DNA from: Paenibacillus albiflavus
Lineage (GTDB): Bacteria; Bacillota; Bacilli; Paenibacillales; NBRC-103111
Assembly: GCF_004344915.1 (NCBI RefSeq)
Contig: NZ_SKFG01000002.1
Location: 1-64,000 of the forward strand
DNA length: 64,000 nucleotides
Direction of reading: 5' to 3'
How positions within the stretch are numbered: the stretch's first letter is position 1; every line of letters starts with the position of its first letter. The translations under genes were made by a program, and so were the position numbers. Positions 44,341 through 52,885 of this stretch are shown one piece after another. The notes under the pieces are model-generated. The model did not search any database. It had not been told where the DNA came from and saw only the letters and a list, made by a program, of their open reading frames with translations.

Positions 44341-44748
44341 ATACGTTGTGCACTATACGAGTCCATCGAGCATATTTGTTCACTCTTTCCACTACCTTAG
44401 TGTGATCTGGAACTGCTGGTAATACAGTGGTAATGGCGTTTACTTTCATTTCAAGTTGATTCTGTCTTTGTTCCATTTGAATTAGCAATTGGGCTAAGGT
44501 TATCAAAGGATAAATCCATCTCTTCTTTCATTCGAAAGTAATCATTTACTAGCATCTCGTAAGCTTGCTATGCCTGATCGGTATTAAGTGATTTGGCATG
44601 CATCCAAGCACCTTTCTCAGTCCAGAGATAAAGTACAGAGGTGTTTTTGTAACCGTCATGAAATTCATGATGGTTGATGAAATCTCGTTCGCTCTCACCT
44701 TCAAGCTTGAAATAGTGTTTCCCCGCCTCGACGTACTTGTTAATAGAT
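44339..44748 (-). pseudogene. ORF6N phage antirepressor, broken
   Basis: Read on the minus strand, one frame gives EAGKHYFKLEGESERDF and TSVLYLWTEKGAWMHAKSLN, then TDQA-stop-QAYEMLVNDYF, the hallmark end of the ORF6N domain. The stop replaces the Trp of AWEAYE. A frameshift near 44500 then leads to LAQLLIQMEQRQNQLEMK and ERVNKYARWTRI, stopping at 44339. The N-terminal start is missing. Confidence 0.75.
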
Positions 44749-44774
44749 TACATCACAAGTTAATTAAAGGGATG

Positions 44775-44806
44775 AAATGACCACCACTAGGATACATTTT
44801 GACCTA
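44775..44806 (-). repeat. Inverted relative of the 43321 repeats
   Basis: AAATGACCACCACTAGG at 44775-44791 is the complement of the CTAGGGGTGGTCATTT block at 43365 with small changes, and TTTTGACC follows. Together the two sites bound about 1.45 kb. Confidence 0.45.
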
Positions 44807-44821
44807 CACTATGAATGAAAA

Positions 44822-44842
44822 AAGCCACTCAATCGAGTGGCC
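44822..44842 (-). terminator. Terminator hairpin, copy 3 (inverted)
   Basis: On the minus strand GCCACTC-GATT-GAGTGGC is followed by TTTTTT, a strong terminator for the leftward gene ending at 44862. The stem sequence is the same as in copies 1 and 2. Confidence 0.75.
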
Positions 44843-44861
44843 AAAAATATCATGTATTGGA

Positions 44862-45233
44862 TTAATTAAAATATGTATCGATAGCTTTCCAAGCCATAGT
44901 TGCATAATTTACTAACTTCTCGATTGATTCGGCATTGTCTTTTAGGTCTGTAATCTTCCTCATTACTTTAGCAAATCTACTTTCTGCTTCATCTTTATTC
45001 TTAGCTTTGCTAATCGCTAATATTTCAACCATAATTTCAAACATTTCGTCCTGTTTGTCATTAGCTTCTTTTAGAATTAACATCATATCTGGAAGAACAG
45101 CAGTATTTCTAGCAGTTTGTTCAGCTGCTTTCAATAACCTAATTTCTCGTTCTTCTTTGATTCGATTTCTTTCTGCAATATGTTTAAATGCCAGCTGCAG
45201 ACCGGAAAAGGATACTTCCGGTTCGTTTTGTTT
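44862..45233 (-). pseudogene. Helical protein, 5'-truncated
   Basis: The frame is open from a stop at 45234-45236 and reads EPEVSFSGLQLAFKHIAERN, IKEEREIRLLKAAEQTARN, ILKEANDKQDEMFEIMVEIL, to a stop at 44862. No ATG, GTG or well-placed start lies in the first half; a TTG at 45134 would give 90 residues without a ribosome site. A mostly helical, charged protein that has probably lost its start, part of the phage scar. Family unknown. Confidence 0.55.
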
Positions 45234-45348
45234 TTACGCTGGTTATCGATAATTTGGTTGGCAATTGGTGGGCAACGAGAGAAAATACAAATTAATCGTA
45301 CAAGATCGAGACACCTAAAAACCGCTATCAAGGTTTATAGACAAATAA

Positions 45349-45470
45349 AATCGGACGCCGCTCGCGCGACGCCCTTCATGGGAGAGGAGAAACCGGACGA
45401 AGAGCTTATGGGGAAACGTAAGTCTTCTCCGCGGTTGTCTACGACATTATTGATGTCGATAATCTAAGGA
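45349..45470 (+). ncRNA. ylbH-type leader RNA
   Basis: Directly upstream of the rsmD (ylbH) gene, where Bacillus and relatives have a conserved leader. Main stem: AACCG (45391-45395) with CGGTT (45432-45436), GAAGA with TCTTC, CTTA (45405-45408) with TAAG (45419-45422), closed by a GGGGAAACG loop. A second hairpin CGACAT/ATGTCG is at 45442-45458, and a GC-rich hairpin lies at 45353-45373. Identification is by position and structure from memory. Confidence 0.6.
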
Positions 45471-45501
45471 TTAACCTGAACAGAGGGAAATATACACCAT
45501 T

Positions 45502-45531
45502 TTGCAAAAAAAATGCTTAGTGTGGTACGAT
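45502..45531 (+). promoter_or_regulatory. Candidate rsmD promoter
   Basis: TTGCAA at 45502-45507, 18-base spacer, TACGAT at 45526-45531, downstream of the leader-like RNA. If it is used, the main message would lack that leader. Confidence 0.4.
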
Positions 45532-45570
45532 GTACTGGAGATTTCGATGAAATAGGTGACATGAGCTATA

Positions 45571-46137
45571 ATGAGAGTAATATCAGGCAAAGCCAAAGGC
45601 AGATCGCTTAAAGCGGTCCCAGGCATGAGTACAAGACCAACGACGGATAAAGTAAAAGAAGCAATATTTTCTATGATCGGTCCTTATTATGATGGAGGTA
45701 CAGCGCTAGATTTATTTGCGGGTACTGGTGGACTTGGGATTGAAGCACTGAGTCGAGGGATGGATAAATGTATTTTTATCGATATAGAAAAGAAGAGCTT
45801 AGATACGGTCATACATAATCTGGAAACCACAGGATTGCGTGAGCAGGCGGAGGTCTACCGCAATGATGCTGCTCGTGCACTGAAGGTGCTCAGCAAACGT
45901 GATATTCAGTTTCAGCTTGTTTTTCTGGATCCGCCTTATCGGATGAAATTCATTGGGGAATTGGTGGATAAACTGCAAGCTTATGCGTTATTAGCACCGA
46001 TGGCAGCGATTCTCGTTGAGCATGATGCCGAATACCAGTTGGATGACGTGTTTGGTAACTGCATATGTGAAAGACGTGTCGCATACGGCGATACAGCAGT
46101 GACAATCTATACCTACAAGGGGAATATTGAGGAGTGA
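45571..46137 (+). CDS. rsmD: 16S rRNA (guanine966-N2)-methyltransferase RsmD
   Basis: 188 residues, ylbH of Bacillus. SAM-binding [10 protein letters not shown] at 47-56 and catalytic DPPY at 120-123. Methylates G966 of 16S rRNA. Its stop lies inside the ribosome site of coaD, the usual neighbour. Start ATG at 45571 with ATAGGTGAC upstream. Confidence 0.92.
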   Translation: MRVISGKAKGRSLKAVPGMSTRPTTDKVKEAIFSMIGPYYDGGTALDLFAGTGGLGIEALSRGMDKCIFIDIEKKSLDTVIHNLETTGLREQAEVYRNDAARALKVLSKRDIQFQLVFLDPPYRMKFIGELVDKLQAYALLAPMAAILVEHDAEYQLDDVFGNCICERRVAYGDTAVTIYTYKGNIEE

Positions 46138-46142
46138 ACTGT

Positions 46143-46646
46143 ATGACACAAGTCGAACACAACATAAGAACAGCAGTATATCCTGGAAGTTTTGATCCTG
46201 TGACTAATGGTCACATCGATATTATTCGTCGTGCAGCGAAGGTATTTGATAAGGTAATTGTCGTCGTGCTTAATAACACGAGCAAGAATCCATTATTTAC
46301 ATTAGAAGAACGAATGGAATTATTAAGACTTGCTACAAAGGATATTCCGAATGTGGAAGTGGATTGGTTCCGAGACTTGCTCGTGAATTATATGAAAAAA
46401 AGACAAGTGAACCTAGTCATTCGCGGTCTGCGAGCCGTATCCGACTTTGAATACGAGATGCAAATGGCTTCGACGAATCGTAAGCTACGAGATGAGGTAG
46501 AAACTTTCTTCATGACGTCTACTCCAATGTATTCCTATCTTAGCTCCTCGATTGTAAGAGATATAGCGAAATTCCATGGACCTGTTACGGACCTGGTTCC
46601 AGTAGAGGTTGAACAAGCGCTGGCTGCGAAATTTCCGAAGGAGTGA
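46143..46646 (+). CDS. coaD: Phosphopantetheine adenylyltransferase
   Basis: 167 residues. Adenylylates 4'-phosphopantetheine in CoA synthesis. TNGH motif at 21-24 ([14 protein letters not shown]), [13 protein letters not shown] near the end. ATG at 46143 is eight bases after GGAG; a GTG at 46134 overlaps it. Coupled to rsmD by a 5-base gap. Confidence 0.93.
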   Translation: MTQVEHNIRTAVYPGSFDPVTNGHIDIIRRAAKVFDKVIVVVLNNTSKNPLFTLEERMELLRLATKDIPNVEVDWFRDLLVNYMKKRQVNLVIRGLRAVSDFEYEMQMASTNRKLRDEVETFFMTSTPMYSYLSSSIVRDIAKFHGPVTDLVPVEVEQALAAKFPKE

Positions 46647-46655
46647 GCAGTTGTC

Positions 46656-46689
46656 AAGAGCAGGAGCTATCAAATTGGCTCCTGCTCTT
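46656..46689. terminator. Bidirectional intrinsic terminator
   Basis: AAGAGCAGGAGC pairs with GCTCCTGCTCTT (12 bp) around a 10-nt loop, followed by TTAAC; it serves coaD and the leftward ylbJ, whose stop overlaps its edge. Confidence 0.8.
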
Positions 46690-47936
46690 TAACGATTCCG
46701 CGCGGCGTGGAACACGCGGATCACAAGTGCCATGCAGCCGAAGGTAGCGAGCAGGATGGCGAGCCATCCTAGCATGGGCTGCATGAGCGGCCACAGCCCG
46801 TAGGCTGTGGCGTTTTGCTGCGCGGCGCTTGTCGCCGCCGCGTCAAGGAAGCTGGGCTGGCTGCTGCCATAGCCCAGCGATGTATACGGTCGCCACAGCG
46901 CGACCGTCAGAACTGCCGCCAGCATGCTGTGCAGCAGGCGGGCAAGCGCGAACGGACCATAACGTAGGTCCGTTCGCTCTGTCAACGCACGTACTTGCGC
47001 GTGCGTGGACAGGCCGCCCCAGCCGAGCAGGGCGGCGATGCCTGCAGCCTGCCACATAGCTGGCAGGCCCTGTGCTTGGCTCCACGCGTATGCGCCGATG
47101 TGCGGCTCAAGCAAGCCGATCAGCAGAGGACGCATAGCGTCACCCGCACCTGAACCCGCGATTGATTCCGCAATCGCGCTTAGGCTATCCGTGATTCCTG
47201 TCATGGTAATGACATTCATCAGAACAGAGAACATGATAATATAGCCACCGATGACCATCAGTCCCGTGACGGATGAGCTTACGGCATCGCCGAGCAATTT
47301 GCCGAAGCTGCGTCCATCCTGCATTTGTGCTCGTTTCATGATCGATAAGGGCGACAGGGATGATTCTGTACTTCGAATGAGTTCACTATATTTTGGCTTC
47401 GGCTGTGTCCATATGAATCCGATAGCTAGACCTGATGCATAATGCAGGATCGCAAGATAGATGCCTAAGCTTGGTTCGCCTAAGAACGCAGTAGCGATAA
47501 CCGTAATGATGAAGGCGGGAGAAGCAAGCTGTGAAATGGCAAGCAGACATTCCCCTTGATGCTGCGTAACTAATCCTTTTAGACGTAGTTCAGCGGTAAT
47601 TTTGGCACCCGTTGGGAAGCCGCCAATGCTTCCTGCTGCAAGTGCCCAGCCACTAATACCGGGAAGCTTGAAGCCTAAACGCAGCAAAGGATCAAGGATC
47701 GCTCCAATCGCATGAACGATACCTAGACCCATGGCAATTTCAGTGATAATAAAAAATGGAAGCAGTGCAGGAAATACAAATTTCCACCATACGGTCAAAC
47801 CTTGAAGTGAGGATCGGAACGACTGGTCTGGGAATAAGACAATGGTGATCACAACCACGATTGCCGTAATAGCAAGAATAAGCGTTGCATGGCTTTTGTA
47901 GGACGAGCGTCCTATATTATCGGTAAATTGCGTCAA
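46689..47936 (-). CDS. ylbJ: Sporulation integral membrane protein YlbJ
   Basis: 415 residues with about 8-10 membrane segments, including SIGGFPTGAKITAELRLKG and SSSVTGLMVIGGYIIMFSVL. YlbJ/SpmA-like nucleoside-recognition-domain proteins act in spore maturation in Bacillus. The C-terminal third (bases 46690-47200) is clearly more GC-rich than its neighbours. It lies opposite to the rest of the ylb block; in Bacillus it is co-directional. Confidence 0.85.
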   Translation of the reverse strand: MTQFTDNIGRSSYKSHATLILAITAIVVVITIVLFPDQSFRSSLQGLTVWWKFVFPALLPFFIITEIAMGLGIVHAIGAILDPLLRLGFKLPGISGWALAAGSIGGFPTGAKITAELRLKGLVTQHQGECLLAISQLASPAFIITVIATAFLGEPSLGIYLAILHYASGLAIGFIWTQPKPKYSELIRSTESSLSPLSIMKRAQMQDGRSFGKLLGDAVSSSVTGLMVIGGYIIMFSVLMNVITMTGITDSLSAIAESIAGSGAGDAMRPLLIGLLEPHIGAYAWSQAQGLPAMWQAAGIAALLGWGGLSTHAQVRALTERTDLRYGPFALARLLHSMLAAVLTVALWRPYTSLGYGSSQPSFLDAAATSAAQQNATAYGLWPLMQPMLGWLAILLATFGCMALVIRVFHAARNR

Positions 47937-48155
47937 TTCAGACCACCTCTTGTGGACAAGATCGTATGTTTATGTGTACGCGTCAAACCGCTGGTTTAGT
48001 CATAAAAAATTTATCCGTTTTTAAAGCAGTAAAACTTTTTCTTTTTGTAGACTAACATTTCCATTGAACAGGAATTTGGTGGTATTATGATCATGGATTA
48101 TGTTATATAACTAATAGGAGTTTTCAAGTCTGATGCCATGTAGAAGGGAGCAACT

Positions 48156-49286
48156 ATGGTGAAACAAGGTTTCAACGGCACGGAGGATCAAGATCGCATG
48201 TCCTCGGTACGACTTCGTGATCAGCGCAAAAAACGAGTCGTTACCTCAGTATTGATCGGATTGATCTTGGCCTGTATATTATTTTTAATTCCGCTTCCTT
48301 ACTATATTTATAAACCAGGCTCAGCGGAAGAAATTAAGCCGATGGTCGTGCTGCATGATAAGAGCCAAACAACAGAAGAAAAGGGTACGTTCATGCTGAC
48401 GACGGTACGTGCAGAAACAGCACGACTCGCAACTTACTTAGTTGCTTTAGTTCATCCGTATCAGGAGCTTGGCCTTAAAGAATCCGCTTATCAGCCTGGC
48501 GAATCTCAGAGTGAATATACGCAGCGGCAAGTATATGTCATGCGTTCATCCCAGAGTGATGCGATTCAGGCGGCTTATAAGCACGCACAAATCCCTTATC
48601 ATATTTCGGGTGATGGCGTAATGGTACTTCGATTTGTCGAAGGAACTTTAGCTGCATCGGTGCTTCAAACAGGGGATATCATTACGAAGCTTGATGATAC
48701 AAGCATTTCAAGTACAGATGAGCTGAGACAACACCTGAGCACGAAGAAGCCTGGGGATTCCGTCAACATTACGTATAAAAGAGGCAATGAGACGCTTACA
48801 TCGGAGCTTAAGTTATCTGCGCTTAAAGACACGAATGGCAAAGAAACAGGTCAAGTTGGACTTGGTATCATGAATCCTGCTGATCTACAGTCGATTCGAC
48901 CTGAGGACGAGAGCAAAGAGATTGAAGTGAATGTAGGTGATATTGGGGGGCCGTCTGCTGGACTTATGTTCTCACTTGAAATTTATAATCAGCTTGTGCC
49001 AGAAGATATTACAAAAGGCTACCGAATTGCTGGAACAGGCACCATCAACCCTGAAGGTGCTGTAGGAGCAATCGGTGGAATTCAGCATAAGATCATTGCC
49101 GCAGATCGCGAGCATGCCGAAATCTTCTTCGCTCCCGCCGATTATACGACTGAACAAGGCTATAAGTACACGAATTATTCCGATGCTGCAGCTAGAGCCA
49201 AACAAATCGGAACCAAAATGAAAATTGTTCCTGTGCATTCGATGGATGAAGCACTTCAATATTTAGCCTCACTTCCTGCCAAATAG
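48156..49286 (+). CDS. ylbL: YlbL/SepM-like PDZ-Lon protease
   Basis: 376 residues. TM segment at about 30-50, PDZ domain at 140-215 (TGDIITKLDDTSISSTDELR), S16 Lon-type protease domain with Ser267 (GDIGGPSAGLMFSLE) and Lys312 (GAIGGIQHKIIAAD). Membrane-bound extracytoplasmic Ser-Lys protease. AAGGGAG before the ATG. In Bacillus YlbL is linked to a damage checkpoint. Confidence 0.88.
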   Translation: MVKQGFNGTEDQDRMSSVRLRDQRKKRVVTSVLIGLILACILFLIPLPYYIYKPGSAEEIKPMVVLHDKSQTTEEKGTFMLTTVRAETARLATYLVALVHPYQELGLKESAYQPGESQSEYTQRQVYVMRSSQSDAIQAAYKHAQIPYHISGDGVMVLRFVEGTLAASVLQTGDIITKLDDTSISSTDELRQHLSTKKPGDSVNITYKRGNETLTSELKLSALKDTNGKETGQVGLGIMNPADLQSIRPEDESKEIEVNVGDIGGPSAGLMFSLEIYNQLVPEDITKGYRIAGTGTINPEGAVGAIGGIQHKIIAADREHAEIFFAPADYTTEQGYKYTNYSDAAARAKQIGTKMKIVPVHSMDEALQYLASLPAK

Positions 49287-49376
49287 TGAGTTTAATTGCT
49301 TTTTAATAGGCTAGCATGTTGACAAAAGGATCAAACTATCGATATAATTATTTTTGTTTGTTTGGAGTGATTAATC

Positions 49377-49889
49377 ATGGAAATCAATCTCAAGGAATTA
49401 ATCGCAGGAGGCCAACCAATCCATATGGTGGATTCGTTCGAGCTTTCAGCGGATGTTCGCCGTACTTATGAACATGATGTCCATGCATTCAGCCCTGTAG
49501 CTGTCGACCTGCATGCTCGTTACGCAGCGGGAGTAACCGAGGTTACTGGAGAACTTAAGGTACAGTTATCGCATAGCTGTTCCAGATGTCTGAAGCCGAT
49601 TGCAGAGACACTTACAATTCCATTTCGGGAATTGTTTACTGCACAGCCTGAAGCGATTCGTGAGGACGAAGATGAAATGTATCATCTTATTACCACGGAT
49701 AAAATCGATCTAAGGCCTTACTTAGAGGAGATCGTGGTAGTAGAAATCCCGCTTGCTCCGCTTTGTGATCCAGATTGCAAAGGTATTTGTCCTGTTTGTG
49801 GCGTGAACCGCAATGAGGAGGATTGCAATTGCAATACAGAATCAATTGATCCAAGGCTTGCAGGATTAGCGGATTTTTTTAAGAAATAA
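49377..49889 (+). CDS. YceD/DUF177 family protein
   Basis: 170 residues (ylbN in Bacillus). SHSCSRCLKPIAETL with Cys68 and Cys71 and a C-terminal cysteine cluster (CDPDCKGICPVC) form the predicted metal site. Often next to rpmF as here; involved in 23S rRNA accumulation in some bacteria and plants. GGAG lies nine bases before the ATG. Confidence 0.85.
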   Translation: MEINLKELIAGGQPIHMVDSFELSADVRRTYEHDVHAFSPVAVDLHARYAAGVTEVTGELKVQLSHSCSRCLKPIAETLTIPFRELFTAQPEAIREDEDEMYHLITTDKIDLRPYLEEIVVVEIPLAPLCDPDCKGICPVCGVNRNEEDCNCNTESIDPRLAGLADFFKK

Positions 49890-49977
49890 TCTTCCTCAGT
49901 AATATCGATATTGACGATATGGGCATTAAGAATTAAAGTGAATACTAGAAAATAGTATTGTGAAACTATAATTTCTT

Positions 49978-50025
49978 AGTATTCTAGAATTTGTAACTTT
50001 CATGTCATAAATTCTAAGTGATACC
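49978..50025. repeat. Palindromic element copy 1 (before rpmF)
   Basis: Core AGAATTTGT, 12 bases (AACTTTCATGTC), ATAAATTCT; outer AGTATT at 49978 and GATACC to 50025. Same layout as copies at 50287 and 56989. A further weaker palindrome, AATACT/AGTATT (49941-49959), lies just before it. Confidence 0.7.
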
Positions 50026-50062
50026 AAATGAGTAGTGTGAATTATGGTAAGGAGGTGGGAAC

Positions 50063-50236
50063 ATGGCAGTACCACAAAGAAGAACATCCAAAACTCGTCG
50101 CGATATGCGTCGTACTCACTTTAAACTAGCAGTACCTGGCATGGTTAAATGTGAACAATGCGGAGAATTGAAAATTTCTCATCGCGTATGTAAAACTTGC
50201 GGTTCATACAAAGGCAGAGAAATCATCAAGGCCTAA
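50063..50236 (+). CDS. rpmF: Ribosomal protein L32
   Basis: 57 residues, shorter than 60. [20 protein letters not shown] start, then CEQC and CKTC zinc ligands. AGGAGGTGG before the ATG. In bacilli rpmF follows yceD, as here. Confidence 0.95.
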   Translation: MAVPQRRTSKTRRDMRRTHFKLAVPGMVKCEQCGELKISHRVCKTCGSYKGREIIKA

Positions 50237-50245
50237 TAATGGAAG

Positions 50246-50285
50246 AATAGTACTTCATCAATCTGGTGAAGTGCTATTTTTTTTC
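50246..50285 (+). terminator. rpmF intrinsic terminator
   Basis: AATAGTACTTCA pairs with TGAAGTGCTATT (12 bp, one wobble) and is followed by a T-run into 50285. Confidence 0.8.
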
Positions 50286-50286
50286 T

Positions 50287-50331
50287 GTATTATAGAATTT
50301 ATAACATTCGTGTCATAAATTCTGTAATTAG
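50287..50331. repeat. Palindromic element copy 2 (before fapR)
   Basis: Core AGAATTTAT, 12 bases (AACATTCGTGTC), ATAAATTCT, flanked by GTATTAT and GTAATTAG. It lies between the rpmF terminator and the fapR promoter. Confidence 0.75.
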
Positions 50332-50377
50332 GATAAGAAGCTTTCTTTTTCAGGGAAAATTCAATATACTATACAAC

Positions 50378-50394
50378 ATAGTACCTGGTAATAG
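50378..50394 (+). promoter_or_regulatory. FapR operator candidate
   Basis: ATAGTACCTGGTAATAG matches the core AGTACCTrgTA of the known 17-bp FapR palindrome, placed in the fapR leader. Malonyl-CoA releases FapR, so fapR is probably autoregulated. Confidence 0.65.
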
Positions 50395-50438
50395 AAGTTC
50401 ATAGTGAACTGTGAATGTTGTAGGAGGAAGGTGTTACA

Positions 50439-51014
50439 ATGAATAAGCGCCTGCCCAAACGTGAACGTCAACAAGAGCTGCAACTTGCAATTTCGAATAA
50501 TCCATTCATGACGGATGATGAGCTTATGCAGAAGTTTAATGTAAGCATTCAAACTATTCGGCTGGATCGGATGGAGCTTGGCATACCTGAGCTTCGGGAG
50601 CGTATTAAACAGATGGCGGAACAATCATATGATCAGGTCCGTACATTACCTATAGACGAAGTAATTGGAGAAGTTATTGATTTACAGCTGGATACGAGCG
50701 GAATTTCGATTTTTGAATTGAAAGATGAGCATGTGTTCTCCAGAACGAAAATTGCAAGGGGACATCATATTTTCTCTCAAGCCAATTCGCTGGCAGTAGC
50801 TGTTATTGATGATGCGATTGCCCTTACGGCTTCAGCTAATATTCGCTTTGTAAGACCCGTTAAGCTTGGAGAAAGATGCGTAGCTAAAGCTTATGTGCGC
50901 TCCATCTCAAGAGGTCAAGCAAAGATTGAAGTGTTTACATATATCGGCGAAGAGGTTGTTTTTGAAGGGAAATTTATTATTTTCCATTCTAAGAAGTCGA
51001 TGCAGAATACATAA
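50439..51014 (+). CDS. fapR: Fatty-acid and phospholipid biosynthesis repressor FapR
   Basis: 191 residues. N-terminal HTH ([20 protein letters not shown] at about 23-42), linker, and C-terminal hot-dog domain that binds malonyl-CoA ([20 protein letters not shown]). AGGAGG before the ATG. In Bacillus plsX follows directly; here the moa genes are inserted. Confidence 0.92.
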   Translation: MNKRLPKRERQQELQLAISNNPFMTDDELMQKFNVSIQTIRLDRMELGIPELRERIKQMAEQSYDQVRTLPIDEVIGEVIDLQLDTSGISIFELKDEHVFSRTKIARGHHIFSQANSLAVAVIDDAIALTASANIRFVRPVKLGERCVAKAYVRSISRGQAKIEVFTYIGEEVVFEGKFIIFHSKKSMQNT

Positions 51015-51089
51015 AATCAGGTTAACCAATATCTGAAGCAGAGAACTGCTAAGCGGTATAACTGAATCAGAAGTGGAGTGTGGCGTGAG

Positions 51090-52115
51090 ATGAGTAAGGA
51101 TAGCATATTGCTTGATCAGTTGAAGCGTCCGCTGCGTGATTTGCGAATTTCGGTTACGGATAAATGTAATTTTCGCTGCTCCTATTGCATGCCGCCAGAG
51201 TTAATTGGACCCGATTATCAGTTTCTGAGGGAAGCTGAATTGCTCACCTTTGATGAGATCGAGCGACTAGCTAAGCTGTTTGTTGTTTGTGGGGTACGTA
51301 AAATTCGACTTACTGGTGGTGAGCCGCTGCTAAGAAGTCAGTTATCCATACTAGTCAAACGACTGGCTTTGTTAGATAATGGACCTGAGCTATCGCTTAC
51401 GACTAATGGTTCCTTACTTGGCGAGCAGGCTAACGCTTTGTACGAAGCAGGGATGAGACGAATCAATGTGTCTCTTGATGCATTAGAGGATGAGATTATT
51501 GAGCGAATTACGAATCGCAAAGTTAAGGCGATTGATATCATTCATAATATAGAGATAGCTCAGCAAGCTGGGCTTAAAGTTAAAGTAAATGCAGTGATCC
51601 GCAAAGGTGTAAATGATGATCAAGTGCTGCCACTAGCTCGATTGTTTCGAGAACGTGGTATTACACTTCGTTTCATTGAATTTATGGATGTAGGTATGGT
51701 GAATGGCTGGAATATGCAGCATGTAGTACCTAGCTCAACGATCCATGACATCATCCATCATGAAATGCCGATAGAAGCTGTGGAACAGCATGAGTATGGG
51801 GAAGTCGCGAGGCGTTATCGATATCAGGGCACGGATACGGAAGTTGGCTTTATTTCATCCGTCAACGCACCGTTCTGTTCAGACTGTACGAGAGCAAGAC
51901 TGTCTTCTGATGGCAAAATGTACTTATGCTTGTTTGCAGGGCATGGCTATGATCTGCGCGAATGGGTCAGAAACGGCTCTGCGGATGAAGTGATTCTGGA
52001 ACGGATTCAATCCATTTGGCATCAACGGGATGATCGGTACTCTGAGCTTAGATCAGACTATATGCATAAGGGCAAGTTGAAGGATAAAATCGAAATGTCG
52101 TATATTGGTGGTTGA
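51090..52115 (+). CDS. moaA: GTP 3',8-cyclase MoaA
   Basis: 341 residues. Radical SAM with Cys26, Cys30 and Cys33 in DKCNFRCSYCMP and a second iron-sulfur site CSDCTRARLSSDGKMYLC. C-terminal GG completes the active site in MoaA. First step of molybdenum cofactor synthesis. ATG at 51090 (GTGGAG upstream); a GTG at 51078 is four codons earlier. Lies between fapR and plsX. Confidence 0.92.
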   Translation: MSKDSILLDQLKRPLRDLRISVTDKCNFRCSYCMPPELIGPDYQFLREAELLTFDEIERLAKLFVVCGVRKIRLTGGEPLLRSQLSILVKRLALLDNGPELSLTTNGSLLGEQANALYEAGMRRINVSLDALEDEIIERITNRKVKAIDIIHNIEIAQQAGLKVKVNAVIRKGVNDDQVLPLARLFRERGITLRFIEFMDVGMVNGWNMQHVVPSSTIHDIIHHEMPIEAVEQHEYGEVARRYRYQGTDTEVGFISSVNAPFCSDCTRARLSSDGKMYLCLFAGHGYDLREWVRNGSADEVILERIQSIWHQRDDRYSELRSDYMHKGKLKDKIEMSYIGG

Positions 52116-52144
52116 TGCAGAACATTGTTGATAGGGAGCAGAAA

Positions 52145-52618
52145 GTGAATAATTTCAACTTATTTCGAGTAACGACTGAACCGTTGTCGATGGAACAGAT
52201 TACGAAACAAGTGATTCATGCTAACAATGGAGCTGTTCTTACTTTTTTAGGGACGGTCCGCGAGCTAACACATGGCAGAAGAACGCATTATTTGGAATAT
52301 GAAGCGTATGTTGCAATGGCAGAGAACTCACTAAGACAAATCGGGGAAGAGATTGCTGACAGATGGCCGAATACAATTACGGCAATCCATCATCGTATCG
52401 GAAGGTTGGAAATTTCCGATATTGCGGTAGTCATAGCGGTTTCCACGCCGCACAGGGCAGATGCTTATGAAGCGAACCGCTATGCGATTGAACGAATTAA
52501 GCAGATTGTCCCGATTTGGAAAAAAGAGCATTGGGATGATGGTAGCTCCTGGATAGGGGATCAGCTCGGACAAATTGCATATCCTACAGGCAAGCCTGAA
52601 CAGGGGGATTGCAAATGA
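52145..52618 (+). CDS. moaE: Molybdopterin synthase catalytic subunit MoaE
   Basis: 157 residues from a GTG after AGGGAG; an ATG at 52115 overlapping the moaA stop would add ten residues. NLFRVTTEPLSMEQI start, GAVLTFLGTVRELTHGR, YEAYVAMAE, and catalytic Lys in PIWKKEHWDDG. Makes molybdopterin from cPMP with MoaD. Confidence 0.9.
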   Translation: MNNFNLFRVTTEPLSMEQITKQVIHANNGAVLTFLGTVRELTHGRRTHYLEYEAYVAMAENSLRQIGEEIADRWPNTITAIHHRIGRLEISDIAVVIAVSTPHRADAYEANRYAIERIKQIVPIWKKEHWDDGSSWIGDQLGQIAYPTGKPEQGDCK

Positions 52619-52848
52619 TTAAAGTGCTATTTTTTGCACATGTCAAAGAAAAAGCTGGGGTATATGAAGCTAGTATTGATCAGAATCTAATGACGGTTGC
52701 ACAGATTCGAGCTTATCTTAAGACCACTTATGAAATTGGCGAGTCTGACAGAGTGATGATTGCGGTGAATGAAATGTACGCAGATGATCGTCGTGAGGTC
52801 AGAAGCGGTGATGTTGTGGCAGTAATTCCTCCTGTGAGTGGTGGTTAG
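52615..52848 (+). CDS. moaD: Molybdopterin synthase sulfur carrier subunit MoaD
   Basis: 77 residues, ATGA overlap with the moaE stop. Ubiquitin-like fold start IKVLFFAHVKEKAG and the required C-terminal VSGG. AGGGGG precedes the ATG. MoaC, MoeA, MoeB are not in the window. Confidence 0.9.
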   Translation: MIKVLFFAHVKEKAGVYEASIDQNLMTVAQIRAYLKTTYEIGESDRVMIAVNEMYADDRREVRSGDVVAVIPPVSGG

Positions 52849-52885
52849 TCTAATTAGATTTGCAAACAGAAAGGACGAAAATAAG

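Noticed and set aside
44598-44780. Open frame of 60 codons on the plus strand
   Set aside because: It lies antisense to the ORF6N antirepressor remnant, whose match is clear.
45180-45467. Open frame of 95 codons on the plus strand
   Set aside because: It overlaps the leader RNA and the truncated minus-strand gene, and its sequence is explained by RNA stems; no ribosome site.
46829-47244. Several open frames on both strands opposite ylbJ
   Set aside because: They result from the GC-rich sequence of ylbJ, which lowers stop frequency.
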